Of a DNA stretch of 64,000 bases, positions 1-11,386 are shown piece by piece (the stretch's first letter is position 1; each line of letters opens with the position of its first letter). Origin of the DNA: Tricholomella constricta. Lineage: Eukaryota > Basidiomycota > Agaricomycetes > Agaricales > Lyophyllaceae. Below the pieces are notes generated by a model. That model had not been told where the DNA came from. It did no database searches and worked only from the letters and a program-made list of their open reading frames with translations. Position numbers and translations under genes: made by a program. The stretch is from contig JAACJP010000035.1 of NCBI GenBank assembly GCA_013368375.1, forward strand, positions 372,001 through 436,000, written 5' to 3'.

Positions 1-183
1 GTTTTCTCAGCCTTAACACCTCACACAATGAATTAGGCGCCCATTGGTCAGGGGCACGCGTCCTACACGTTGGGCCAATATAATTGGCATCGACCAGAAG
101 CTCAACTTTGTGCCTACTCATATGTGGTGGCAACGTGCTATCCTTCACTTTCACCTCATCCTTTCCTCTCCTCCACACTCCCA

Positions 184-1746
184 ATGCCGACAGCAGTGGA
201 TAGCAACGCAGTCGTAGAGGCCGGCCGAAAGTTCGAACTATGGCGCGTCAGGGAGGGCTTAATTGATAGCGGGGATGAAGGCGTGAATAGATGGGATCGC
301 ACCGGCGGAAATCGATCATTTGTCGCTACCCTTTCGGCCCATCTCGAAAATGGCACCAGGCGCGGATATGGTTCGAGTCCTCGGCAGACAGAGAGAACGT
401 CGAAAGCGACCGCGGAGCAGAGAAGGATACCGACTTCCCAAATCGACGAGAAACGGCGTATCACAGATGGACGTGAAAACATTCAACTCAGACAATTGTC
501 GTTCGATAGCCGAAGGTTGGTGGATTGATCGAGTGATACATTGGAGAGAGTTGCTAACAATAGGGCGCGTATAGAACTGTGGAGCGCAATGATAGGCATC
601 CACTAGACCTCGAGAGGAGATTAACGGCAAGCGAAAAGGAGAAGCAGAATATATCGGAGCAGCTGCAACGGACGATAACGAGGCTGGAATCCTCTGAACA
701 ACGGAACCGAGATCTGGAGGAACGAATAGGGCGTCTCTCTGACGAGCTGAAGGCCAAGGAGAGCCAACTTCGTCAGTCGGAGGCACGCTATCAAACGACG
801 GCCCAAATACTTGACGAAACGGCGTCGGAGCTCAAGACCGCGAATCTGTTCTTGACGAAGACGGACAGCATTTCCACTGCTGACGGTGTTGCTATGGTTG
901 ATGCTTTGAACGCAGAGATCATGCAGCTCGCCGCATTCATGGCAGATATGCTCGAGGACAAGGGAAGAGGGCAGGAAAAAGAGCAACAGGCGAAAACCGA
1001 GGATAGAAAATTCAACCTTCAAGCGTTGGGAGAGCCGCTGGTTCAAATCCTCAGACAGAACACGACGCAAAATTTGGATCCCATGATCATTCAAATTTCG
1101 TTGCAACTGTGTCTGGCGGAGACATGTGCTGTAGTCGTCGGTTCATGGAGTCCTGGACTCTGGAACGGCGAAGACATCTTGTGGAAGATCTACTCTTCCC
1201 TAAAGAGAAACGGTCAGTCTGGTCTCAAAGCTTAGATCCAGTATACAGGCCACCTTTCTAACATACATTACAGCGGCCCAAGCCGTAGCCGGTCGATGGC
1301 GCGCCATCACACGATCCCAAACGATGTACCAGGAATGCTACCACCCGGTGCTGTTGTATTTCATTCGACGTGTCGAGGACGTCCTCTCGCTTGCGGGATG
1401 GCCAAAACATCTTCCGGAAAACAGTAGGCTCCTTGGACAGTTCAAGAAAAAGTCGGATCACATTGTGACTCTGACTTTTCAACTCCACAAAGCGCTCGGT
1501 GAAGATATTATATCGGGGGAGATGAAGGCGCACATCATCTACCCGAATGCAAGGTTCGACGAAGCGGCGATGGACGACGCCTTCCCGGATGACGAGAGGC
1601 TAGTTGACAGTGAAAAGGAAGAATATAACGTCTGTGGTACGACCGACCTTGGTTTGTGCAGGATGTCGGGCAACCAAGCAACGGTCCTGCGCAAACCTAA
1701 AGTAGTTCTTGCATCAGCTCTGCAGCAGATGTTGTGTGGGCGATAG
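184..1746 (+). CDS. Coiled-coil protein of an uncharacterised Agaricomycete-type family
   Basis: I cannot assign a function. The model has three exons: 184-515, 575-1212 and 1274-1746. The introns (516-574 and 1213-1273) have GT/AG ends, are about 60 bp, and both restore the frame; intron 1 has a ctaac branch-like motif. The middle exon encodes a long charged heptad-rich stretch (from about residue 125, LERRLTASEKEKQNISEQLQ onward) that predicts a coiled coil. A compact domain containing ALNAEIMQLAAFMADML follows. The last exon continues it with a helical region (YQECYHPVLLYFIRRVEDVL). From memory, hypothetical mushroom proteins share the ALNxEIxQxAAF segment. The first exon is the weakest part; an in-frame ATG lies at 184, and translation could begin elsewhere upstream. 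A U6 snRNA gene lies just downstream. Confidence 0.6.
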
Positions 1747-1900
1747 GACCATTAAATTAATTCCAAAAAGCTTGATGGACGCAACGGACTCAGGTTTGGG
1801 AGAGCAAGATATTTCGAACGGATGTTCCTGGCGTGGGATGAACCCCGTCGGTTGAACAAAAAGCAAAATCGTGTTAGTCAGCAGCTTACGATACCAATAA

Positions 1901-1929
1901 GTATTGTCCCCTTCGGGGTGACATACGAA

Positions 1930-1960
<31 letters not shown>

Positions 1961-2026
1961 GGCCCCTGCACAAGGATGACACGCTTTCCCGGAGTGGTAG
2001 ATCTACGGATCTCAATATTTATTTTT
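1901..2026 (+). ncRNA. U6: U6 spliceosomal snRNA gene
   Basis: The conserved U6 core is directly visible. There is a 5' stem-loop (gtccccttcggggtgac), then the ACAGAGA box at 1944-1950, the catalytic AGC triad at 1956-1958, and the block atggcccctgcacaaggatgacacgc. The RNA base-pairs with the 5' splice site and U2 in the spliceosome. The core is contiguous, so there is no intron of the kind seen in some yeast U6 genes. A T5 run at 2022-2026 is a likely Pol III terminator. The 3' end is less conserved and is estimated from that T run. I see no clear TATA box at -25. Confidence 0.9.
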
Positions 2027-2267
2027 GCCTTTTGAACTCTCTATCGACTCTCTACGGTGTTAGCATTTCAATCGAAAGGCGGCCTGAATATATATATGTA
2101 TATAACATTCTAACTTCCACCAGCGTTGCACAACTGATATTCAAATAGAATTTGCAGGTTCGAGCGCTCGCCTTCTTAACCGGGTCCTTTGAACTTCGCC
2201 TATGCCCCAGACTCTGCTTCTTTCGCAGTGACTTCTCACACTCAAGTGTTCACGCTCTTCTGACACA

Positions 2268-4422
2268 ATGGGTAAAAGCAAAAAGATCAAAAAGTATAAG
2301 GTGTGTGCATCTGAAGTTAAAGACCTCAGAACGTCTCCGGAATTGATGATATCTGCTTAGGCACCACACTCCAAATATGTCGTCGTTGTCGATCCATGGG
2401 GAACACCTGGAAATCCATACTTTATCAATAACGTATCGGCATGGTTCGAGCTCATGATCAAAGACGATCATCCTGGGGAGGAGGTCAAGACTATCTTTAC
2501 TCAGGGAACAGTAAGTTCATTCACTTCAGGTGCAATTTATCAGGTTTCACCCTTGCATCAGCACAACAACATTGTTGTTGAGCTGTCGAGCTCAGTTGAT
2601 GTTTTACCATACCTTGGAGCTCATCATCATGAGAGGTTTCTTAACCATCCTTATAACAACACTAAGAACGTTTCGTACATCTACGAATACGACTATGAAA
2701 CCCAGAATGATCCGACGCGACGCAGTAAGGGCAATATAGTTGCCACTCTCTTTCACTCAATAACCTTTCGTTCGAGGTTGGACCGCAAATTATTCCACCG
2801 GCTACGACATTACAATATTTCCCATCAAGCAGCCCTATCCATTGCCGCTACCTGCCCCTCCTCCTCCGTTCCATGTCAACTATGCAAAACGCCCTCGCAA
2901 TATACCCGTGATCCCACCTCCGGAAGCCTCTCCGAATGAACTGGTTTGTCTTTAAAGTGACTTCATGTTCAGCATTATGACCCGTGATGCGACCTGTGCA
3001 GCCGCCGAGTAATAACGTCAATCCAAGGGATACCCCAATACCGCCGCCGCATACCCCGAAGAAGGAGGAAAAAGACGCGGAGTTACTTGTGAAGAAACGA
3101 GATCCTTACGAAGAAGGTGACCTTTACATTTCCTTCAATTAAGATCTTTCTCATGTTAGCAACATAGATGACGATGCTGAGCGTCTTTTGAGGGTCGCCG
3201 GCGCGTCATCTTTGACTGCAATGACAAATGAAGGTAACATTCATAGTCGTACATTATCCTGTCGAGCTGCTTTTTCTGTCGAAGTTGACCGACGATATAG
3301 ACGCCCTTCATATCATACAAGAATCGGTAGCGCATCATGTGTCTTCGCCCAAGTGTGAAGAGGAAGACATCGGTATGTGCCTGTAGCTTTTGCCTGCGGA
3401 GAGCGGTACCCTGAAGTCTCGAACGCTCCTTCGACCGATTCTGCGCCTCCCAGTCAAGAAAGAGGAGCCAGACATACATTGTCTTCCTCCAATAAAAAGC
3501 GAAAAGATGTGTAAGTTATAAAATATGGAACGTACGGTGGTCGGTTTATCGAGACGTTTACCTCAGCCGTGGACGACTTCCTTGATTCTGTGCCTATGGT
3601 CAAGAAGGAAGAACCAGTGGATGATCCACCCCACTTTCACTCTGCGGATAGGGTGGAAAAAGGCGGGCCGGACGGTGAGATCTTTCGTGCGAGTGATTCC
3701 AAGGCTCATGATATTGCAGAAAACGTCTACGAGCCATCGGCTGAACTTTTGGCAGCCTTTGCTGAGTTTCTTCCCGAAAACCACGTCAATACTGCTTCAC
3801 GCCAATCAAATTCCACGCATTTCGTCAAGAAGGAGGTGCTCGACGGTGAGGCTGCTGATATTTATCTCTCCGCCTCCATTGATAGAGTACTTCGGCATCT
3901 GCTCATCACATAGATTCTTTTCCGGTGGATTGGCGTAGGGAGCGCTCGACCACCATGAAATCGGAGACTGAAGAGACTGCCCCTTCGATCGTACGCGTCA
4001 AGCCCGAGCCTCTCGATGATTACGATCTCCCTCCTTTACCTCCGTTCCTCGAGACACGAGATCAGAGGATTTTGCAAAGAGAGCGTTCGACTACGCTTAC
4101 TACGGAGTCAGGAGACGCAGAGCCGTCGAGTGTACGAGTGAAGTCTGAACCCCAAGACGATGGTGCGATTTCCGCATTACACGCTGTCCCAGTACCACGC
4201 GATCCTAGATTCCAGGATCGCGGCAAGCCAAGTAGGTCGACCCCTATATTCCTCTTTCCTTGCATGTAACTGGACTGCACAGAGAGTGGGCATGCGAAGC
4301 GCTTGGTCGAAGATGAGCATCGAGGAGGTGAGATTCAGCTAATTATATATAGCGATATCTTGACATGTTTTCCGCATCAAGGAAGGACGAAGAGAATCAA
4401 GTCCGAGTGGGAAACATATTGA
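2268..4422 (+). CDS. Multi-exon hypothetical protein with many SUMO-type psi-K-x-E motifs
   Basis: Not a family I recognise. The ATG at 2268 begins a basic peptide (MGKSKKIKKYK), split by an intron at 2301-2360 from a conserved-looking segment (YVVVVDPWGTPGNPYFINNV). Further short introns separate a Pro-rich exon (YPLPLPAPPPPFHVNYAKRP), acidic exons and a tail. The frame ends at 4420-4422 after KRIKSEWETY. At least seven matches to the sumoylation consensus psi-K-x-E recur: VKKEEPD, IKSEK, VKKEEPVDD, VKKEV, VKPEPLDD, VKSEPQDD and IKSEW. Most are followed by acidic residues or Pro, a pattern seen in transcriptional or chromatin regulators. The exon order is convincing, but the exact borders between 2508 and 3530 are uncertain. 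I infer a nuclear protein; its function is unknown. Confidence 0.6.
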
Positions 4423-4867
4423 GGGGATTATACTCACCGGTATTTCGTTCCTGCCGTGTACGCTGATCTTGTACTTTTAGAGCTGTTGTCCTGATACCCA
4501 AGAACTTCTTGTACATTATCGACATTCTGTCCATCTTCTTGACTGTTAAAACATACCTGCTCAAGAAGTCAAATTTTGTACTTCGCGTCGATATTCCGCT
4601 ATTCTCGCAGCCCTCGTCACATGTATCGACCTGTCCTCGAGGACTGATCTTGACACTACGGCCCGTCATGCCTTCTCTGCCCGCGCACATCTGACTGATC
4701 TTCGGCGTACTGGTCAATAATATTCGTTCTCGATGATTTACGGATTTAGAACGAATAAAAGAACCACCAGGTTTCTCCTCCACAAGCACAAGGTCACTCA
4801 TTCTTCGCGGCTTCCGCTCGACATATATATATGACAATGGGCTCAACTGATTTCAATCAAACCCGGA
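4423..4867. promoter_or_regulatory. Intergenic region and likely promoter of the fucosidase gene
   Basis: No supported gene. An alternating TA tract at 4822-4831 lies about 40 bp before the fucosidase ATG and could act as a TATA element. An upstream ATG at 4831 opens a 65-codon frame that overlaps the fucosidase start out of frame. If the TATA reading is right, transcription would begin past that ATG. Confidence 0.3.
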
Positions 4868-7800
4868 ATGAGGCTCCTTTTCCTGCTAACATTGTTTGCC
4901 ACCAGTTATGCCGCCAGTCTGGTGAAGTTTCCTTCAACAGCACTGCCACTCCCGCCTCTCTTCAACAATCAAGCGGCATCCTCTACCGGAGCCGCGAATT
5001 TCAATGGTTTTGGGTCCAGTTTCGATAGCCAGTTTCTTCCTCAAGGTCCATGGGTATATGATGGCATAACTGTAAGATTGCTTCTTACCTCCTCTGCATC
5101 ACAGATTGACTTGAAGTTCACACAGTACGAACTGCCTTCTGCATGGGGATTAGGAAATGACAATGTGATTGCGAATGGGCAAGTCCTAGCCCTCGCAGAG
5201 CCTGCTTACGCCCACGAATTGCATTTCCTATATTCAGGAGATGCATCTGGCGGTACGTTGATCAGACTTTCTATTGTGCTTTGAATGACGCATCGCCTAG
5301 GTGAATTTGTGGCAAATTTCGTTCTAACGTTCACGGACAATTCGACTCAGCTCATACAAAGTTTGGCTTTATCTCTTGGCCTCGCATCGCGACTCACACG
5401 ACTTTTTCAGTGTATGCCAGGAACTGGTGGAAATGGCCGCTTCTCAACAATGGCGCAATACAAACGTAACTCCCAACCTCTCTGCACACATTGAATTTTT
5501 TTTGACATCGACACCAGGCCGTACCACTTCGAGAACGATGGCGCATCAAAGAAGTTCAATACAACCCAGATATACCAATGGTCAACCTCCACTTTTTCAG
5601 AGCACGCCCTCGCAAGCATCACCTTCCCTCCCGTAGACAATCGACACAGACTCCACGTCTTCGCCATGTCCCTTTCTCAGTCCACCGCACCTACCAGCCG
5701 CCCACCTGGACCTTCGCTCTCCGTGCGCCAGGCGCGCTTCACCACGCGCTGGGAAATGATCAACGGCGTACGCGCACAAGCGGTCGAAGTCACACTCGCG
5801 AACCTTTTGCCCGCATCCGAGTTAGCACCGATTACGTCTGTGAATACACGGTTGGACATATCAATCGTCGGTGAGGGAATTGAAACACTCGCTCAGGGTT
5901 CAGTGTTCCGACTGGTTCCTGGGGATCAGGCGAGAGTGGATGTGTTTGTGAGGGGGAGCAGAGCCAATGGGCTTGCGAGCGTTCATATTCAAGATAGCAA
6001 GGGAAATCATCATGGCTCATCGGATGGTTGGCCGACGAGTCCGTTGGTCGATAATTGGACTGCGGACCCCAGACTTCTGAAGACACATGAAACGCCGACT
6101 TGGGTAGGTTCTTGATAATCACGAAAGTAGTGACTTGATCTCTGACATGGAGACCACAGTGGAATGGTGCAAAGTTTGGGATCTTGTGAGTAGACTCTGG
6201 CTGTCATTTTAAGTCACGCTAACTGCCTCTTATTCACGAAGTGTACACTGGGGCGTCTACAGCTTTCCGGCCTGGGTAAAAAATATTCCCTGGTACATTC
6301 GGGTATTATGATATTCATGACTTCCAAAAAGGCCCCTTCAGGCACATATGCCGAGTGGTATGAGCAAGTCTATATCTCTTCTATTTGATTGCGCTTGATG
6401 CTGAAGGGTATCACAGCTGGGATCTCCATCGACCCAACAGTCCGACATGGAATCACCACCTTCAAACTTTTGGAAAGGTAAATTGTACCGCCAGACTGCT
6501 TTCCATGGCTGGAAATTTGATTCACTTCATGCAGAATATTATCTACGACGAGTTCATTGCGAATTTCACGGCTTCTAAATTCAACGCAAGCCAATGGGTT
6601 GACCTCTTTGACCGAGCGGGAGCGAAGTATTTCGTGCTCGTCACCGTACAGTTACTCTTCATCCTTTATTACTTTGGGGTTTAACCAAGATCGTACAGAA
6701 ACACCACGACGGCTTTGCATTATTTGACACGGGTAACACCACTCATCGAAGCAGCGTACATCTCGGCCCCAAACGTGACTTTTTATCAGAGCTCATGATA
6801 ACAGCGAAGAAGGAAAAACCAAATCTACACCGCGGGACATACTATTCCTTGCCAGAATGGTATGTACCTTCAACGCACGCCTTTCATTTCCTTTATTCAC
6901 TATAACTAGGTTCAACCCAGACTCCGCTCGTTACGGGTTTGGCGCGTGGCCCGGAGGCTTGGCTCATAACGCGTTCAATGACTCTCAGCTGGAAACATAT
7001 ACTGGGCACCTCGATATCAAGGACTATTTGGATGACCTCCAACTTCCCCACATGCTCGATCTCGCCATCAAGTACGAGACGGAAATTATGTGGTGCGATA
7101 TTGGAGGCCCCAACAAGACGCCCGAGTTCGCAGCCCAGTTTTACAACAATGCGTTAGCGAACGGGCGCCAGGTCACGATGAATAACAGTAGGCCTTTCTA
7201 AGTAGTTTATGGCCTAGTGCTGATAAATTGCTGGATTCTCTCAGGATGTGGAGCAGTCCCTGATTTTGACACACCCGAATATGCGACATTCGGAACGACG
7301 CAGACGGACAGATGGGAATCGAACGAAGGCATGGACCCTTTCAGCTACGGCCTCAACTCTGCCACTCAGCCGAACCAATACAAGAATGGATCTACGATTA
7401 TTCAGACCCTGGTCGACATAGTATCCAAGAACGGGAATTAGTGAGTTCAACGTCAAAGTCAAAGGACTTTGACTCCTCGATCGTCCATTACTGAACATTC
7501 CTTCAAGTTTGCTCGACGTCGGGCCTACCGCTGAAGGAGAGATTATTGCTCCGATGATGAACAACCTCCTCGATGCTGGATCCTGGTTGAAATATTCCGG
7601 AGATTGCATTTATGATACGGTGGGCTCTACTTTCCCCTTCACTGCCAGTATTAATTATCAGGACACCGTTACAGGGGTACTGGTTCCCCAGCTCTCAAGA
7701 GATCCTGTCCGGGCAATCCGTTCGCTTTACGACGACGCCAAAGACGTTCTGCATCGTCGCCTTCCACCAGCCGCAAGACGGGCAGCTGACAATTCAGAAA

Positions 7801-7977
7801 CGTTTGCCCATCCTTCCCGGAGATCAGATCAGGTTGCTTGGGCCTACTGCTGCTAGCGCGCCGCTTCCGTGGTCCGTCGATCATGCCACGGGGAGGTTTA
7901 CTGTCAATGTTTCGGAAAGCGCGTTGGCGGGCGGGCGGTTTGCGTGGGCTTTCCAGGTTTCGTATAAGACGCAGTAG
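4868..7977 (+). CDS. Secreted GH29 alpha-L-fucosidase
   Basis: This enzyme should hydrolyse terminal alpha-L-fucose from glycans outside the cell. The ATG at 4868 starts a classic signal peptide (MRLLFLLTLFATSYAASL). The gene is split by many short introns. After an N-terminal beta-sandwich-like region come the GH29 blocks in order: KFGIFVHWGVYSFPAW, YAEWY, KHHDGFALFDTGNTTHR, GTYYSLPEWF, WCDIGGPN, and NGNYLLDVGPTAEGEI. The Asp of WCDIGG fits the family's catalytic nucleophile position. A C-terminal beta domain ends at 7977. The N-terminal extension of several hundred residues before the catalytic domain is longer than in bacterial GH29 and is an accessory domain I cannot name. No frame break is seen. 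Confidence 0.9.
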
Positions 7978-8188
7978 TCAGTAGGACCTGTATATCAAAA
8001 ATCCTTGCCTTGATTGTATCCTGTATTCATAATGCCAATGGCGAACGTTTGATTTCGACGCATCCCGTAAACCTCGGAAAGATGCCGGGCCGATGACGAC
8101 CATAACCCCGCGGCAAAGTTTGTACCACGATTGCTTCTCACTTTTAACTTATTACACATCCTCCTGCTCCCTTGACTGATCTACCGAA

Positions 8189-8984
8189 ATGCGCGCATAC
8201 TACTACGACAACCTCCCAGGCGACCAACGCCTGCCGCACGACTACATCCCCTCGCGGCCCGTCTCGCTGGATACGCTATCCTCGCTCGGGGTGAAGTTCT
8301 GGACGATCCCAGTCGAGGGCCACGAGGCCGAGATCGACCGGATCGCAGGGGTAGAGGGATACAAAAATCGCGATACGATCAATGTATCGAAAGAGGGTCT
8401 TGGGGAGGTCAGTGCAATGGCTGCAGCGATTGCTGGCTCAGGGTTGAGGCATGCTGACTGGCATGGATGAAGCTATACGAGACGAAGATCAAAGGGTTTT
8501 TCGAAGAGTATGTCAGCATGTTATGTTATATTCTAGATGACGGCGGCAGTGGGTGGGTTCTGAGCATTTGTGGTTTTTGCAGACACATGCACGAGGACGA
8601 GGAGATCCGCTATATCCTGTCCGGCAGTGGATTTTTCGACGTCAGAGGTGTGCCCAATATCCTGCTCTCTGCCCTTGAACACGCTTTTATTGGTGGACTC
8701 TAAGAAACGCCGACCGATGCGTGGATCCGTATCGGTGTGGAGCCTGGCGATCTCCTTGTAATCCCTGAGGGAATCTATCATCGGTTCACGCTGGACGAGG
8801 CGGACAACATCAAGGCGCTGCGGCTCTTCAAGGTGCGTTAAGGATGCCACGTTCTTTGTGACAGTTGCTCGTCGGATCTGACATCTGTGGTCAGGACGAG
8901 CCTAAATGGGTTCCTTATAATCGTAGCGAGGAGACAGAGGTCAACCCTCACCGGGTTGAGTACTTGAAGAGCATCGGAGCTTAG
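8189..8984 (+). CDS. ADI1: Acireductone dioxygenase (methionine salvage)
   Basis: This is a cupin dioxygenase that oxidises acireductone to formate and 2-keto-4-methylthiobutyrate in the methionine salvage pathway, in the cytosol or nucleus. It starts [19 protein letters not shown], which is typical of the family. Exon 1 ends at 8407 and exon 2 begins at 8473. After the join, the metal-binding cupin motif reads [15 protein letters not shown] (H-x-H...E ligands), followed by [13 protein letters not shown], which carries the fourth His ligand. The C-terminus, [13 protein letters not shown], is also typical. Four exons with introns of about 60-70 bp give roughly 180 residues, the usual size. No defects are seen. 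Confidence 0.93.
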
Positions 8985-9293
8985 ACTGCGTGTTGCTCGG
9001 CATACAAAAGAATGTAAGTTACATATGAATTATGGATAGCGCTGGAACAATGTATGTATAATCTCGAGTCCTTGCATTGCTCGTGTCAGTGTCAAAGCAG
9101 AGGAACAATTCGACGACTAGTTGAAAGTATTGTTCGTAAGTTAGTGTACAGCGTAAGATATCGTAAAGTATATGCAAATACAACCCAAATGAAGTCGGAT
9201 TTCTTTCGATGTCCATGTCGCCAGATATAGGAGTCTGAGTCGATCATAACAGTCCACTGCACAAGTTCATCAAAGAAGACACTCATCGTCAGC
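8985..9293. other. Intergenic, convergent gene ends
   Basis: This lies between the 3' end of the acireductone dioxygenase gene and the 3' end of the minus-strand membrane protein. It is AT-rich with no supported gene, so it is probably two facing 3' UTRs. Confidence 0.4.
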
Positions 9294-10589
9294 CTAATGC
9301 TCAAAGAAACCCCTAATCGAGCCATGTGTTGACATCGCCCTCCCCATCGGATGCATCACATCCAGAGTCCGTTCAGCGCTCTCCCGGCGAACGTGTGCTC
9401 TGGGCGGCGCCGAGCCCGCATTTATGGGCTGGGAGGGGCGGCCATTCCATCCCGCGCCCTGGATTTCGGCAGGCCCATCGAGAGAACGACTGGACGTGTG
9501 CATGGGATTTTGCGGACCAGAGGACGTGCGGGGGATAAAGAGGGACTGCGGGCGCGGTGGCGATAGCTCATTATGAACGCAGGTGGTGGCGAGGTGGGTA
9601 GCCGGTGGCGGGGCAGGCACCTCCACATCCCATTGCCTATTTACGGCCAGAGTCAGCCCCCCTCGGCTCGATGACGGCGGGGAGGCTCCCGGGTCCGAGC
9701 CCTCCACCACAGTGACGAGCGGAGTCGCGGCTTTCCTCTTCGATTTCGACCGCCTGGAGCGGAGGGGGCGGAGTGGCTGCGTGGTACCCTCATTGCCGTC
9801 GACGACGTTATCGTCATCATCATCGTCCTCAGCAGCCTTGATAGACCCCGCGCGCTCGATTCGAGACACGGAGCGGCTTATTTTGTTCGGGTTGCGCTTG
9901 GCGCGCTCCTTGAGAAGCTTCCCGATGGTCTGCGTGTCGGGCTCGGCCGCCTCCTCTTCTTCCGGTGGGTGGGTGTACCGGGGCGTGAAGGGGGGGAAAA
10001 AGAAACTCGATTTGCGGGAGGGCGCAGAGGCCTGAGAGTAAAGCGATTCCGAGCTATCGGAGCGAGCAATTGGGGGCGCCAACGCGTAAGGGGAGTCCGG
10101 GATTACGGAATTAGCTGAAACATGTAATGCGGGCGGGTGAATGAACAGCGGGGAGTGGCTCCCTTGTGGAGGACGAGAGGTCTCCGCCAGGAACGGCACA
10201 GTATTGGCCGGAGGGACGGAGAATTTCTCGTCGTGCATGGGTTTCACCGTGGCCACAGAGTCCGTGCTACAGTTTCGGTCGTGCAATCGCTCAAAGGAGG
10301 GTCGAGAATAGCCATGTGGTGCATATCCATCCGTTGGCGTCCGCCAGTAGGGTCTGGGATATAGAAGGGATGCAGCGCTCACGTCTGAAGCAGTATGTTT
10401 ATGCCGAAGGCGGTTAGACCGTTGGCTTGCCTGCGAGCCGTTCCTGTTCCTCCGAGCCAGGTAGACGGCGATCACTACCGCGATGGCAATGAGGAGGAGA
10501 CCACCAACTACCGCAGCGATTATTAAGACAGAATTAGGACCTTCATCTGAGCGTCGAACGAGCAAACCAGGCTCCATCGAAGGTGGCAT
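9294..10589 (-). CDS. Single-pass membrane protein with long Ser/Pro-rich tail
   Basis: No enzyme or binding domain is recognised. From the ATG at 10589 (MPPSMEPGLLVRRSDEGPNS) there is a short N-terminus. One strong transmembrane helix follows at about residues 20-45 (VLIIAAVVGGLLLIAIAVVI), then a basic stop-transfer stretch (ARRNRN). The remaining 380 residues are low-complexity: Ser/Pro-rich with KSSFFFPPFTPRYTHPPEEEE, a DDDDDD patch and a basic RRSKSKRK patch. Many mushroom genes have this plan, often with an extracellular domain encoded by upstream exons. I searched 10590-11048 on this strand and saw no convincing extra exon. It may be a surface sensor or wall-associated protein, but that is inference only. 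Confidence 0.6.
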   Translation of the reverse strand: MPPSMEPGLLVRRSDEGPNSVLIIAAVVGGLLLIAIAVVIAVYLARRNRNGSQASQRSNRLRHKHTASDVSAASLLYPRPYWRTPTDGYAPHGYSRPSFERLHDRNCSTDSVATVKPMHDEKFSVPPANTVPFLAETSRPPQGSHSPLFIHPPALHVSANSVIPDSPYALAPPIARSDSSESLYSQASAPSRKSSFFFPPFTPRYTHPPEEEEAAEPDTQTIGKLLKERAKRNPNKISRSVSRIERAGSIKAAEDDDDDDNVVDGNEGTTQPLRPLRSRRSKSKRKAATPLVTVVEGSDPGASPPSSSRGGLTLAVNRQWDVEVPAPPPATHLATTCVHNELSPPRPQSLFIPRTSSGPQNPMHTSSRSLDGPAEIQGAGWNGRPSQPINAGSAPPRAHVRRESAERTLDVMHPMGRAMSTHGSIRGFFEH

Positions 10590-11048
10590 TGGCAAATGGG
10601 AGTGGGGGAGAAAAGTGTAAAGAGGCGATTCACTACCAATATACTCTAAGTATATCGTGGGTCCAGGGTCGGATACCTCGGCACAACATCGCCTTACCCT
10701 CGATCATCTTGGAGTGAAGGTGAGCGGCCAATTCAGTTCGTGTTGGGAACAGGTCGATCGCAATTCACGTGATTCTGCGCAGAGGTGGCTGTCCTCGCCC
10801 GCGGTCACCGATGACCGACAAGCCCCAGATTGTCCATGCCAAAAGTGATAGACGCCTGAGAGCCTAGAGGTTCATGGCAGGGTAGCTCATAGATTGAACT
10901 TGGCCTCGCTTGGCCTTCAAAAATAAAAAAGATTTCTGTATAGCATGACGTCAGCCTCAAAGCGTTCACGCCAACCACCACCACAAACTTCAGGATAACT
11001 TCCGTGGAAAGCTGTCGCGTTGGACACGTCCTAAATTTGTCTACACTG
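10590..11048. other. Divergent intergenic region
   Basis: This region separates the minus-strand membrane protein gene and the plus-strand CMC4 gene, so it should hold both promoters. No exon is supported here on either strand. Confidence 0.35.
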
Positions 11049-11386
11049 ATGTCGAAGGTCAATAGTGCAGTGAAACAACGGTATCCACAGTTACTGACCC
11101 ACAGTCCAGTTCCAGGCGTGCCAAGACGAGGGTACGTTACCCGTATACACGCAGCGGCCTTGCCCCATCTGATCCTTCCGCAGCCTGCGATCTCCAGGCG
11201 TGCCTCACGAAGAACACATATACGCCAGAGAAATGCGACAGCCATCTGCGAAAGTTGTACGAATGTTGCCAGCGGATGTACGACTCTGAAGGCGGGAACG
11301 GCACCGCGTCCAAATCCACGGCGTGTCCCATGCCGAGCGTCGTGAAGCGTTGGTTGAAGGACCATTCCGTACCCGGAAAGCCGTGA
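11049..11386 (+). CDS. CMC4: CMC4-like mitochondrial twin Cx9C protein
   Basis: A 77-residue protein built from three exons: 11049-11057 (MSK only), 11110-11131 and 11184-11386. The introns are 11058-11109 and 11132-11183, each 52 bp. CMC4 belongs to the Mia40-imported Cys-motif proteins of the mitochondrial intermembrane space, linked to respiratory-chain biogenesis. The spliced protein has Cys at 7, 12, 17, 28, 38, 39 and 58. The segments ACDLQACL, KCDSHLRKLYECCQRMY and ACPMPSVVKRWLK match the family layout, including the double Cys and the C-P-x-P-S motif. The first exon has only nine coding bases. The gene is easy to miss and overlaps an antisense open frame that is not real. Confidence 0.85.

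Noticed and set aside
10805..11365. 186-codon minus-strand frame
   Set aside because: It is antisense to the well-supported CMC4 gene and has no protein-like features.
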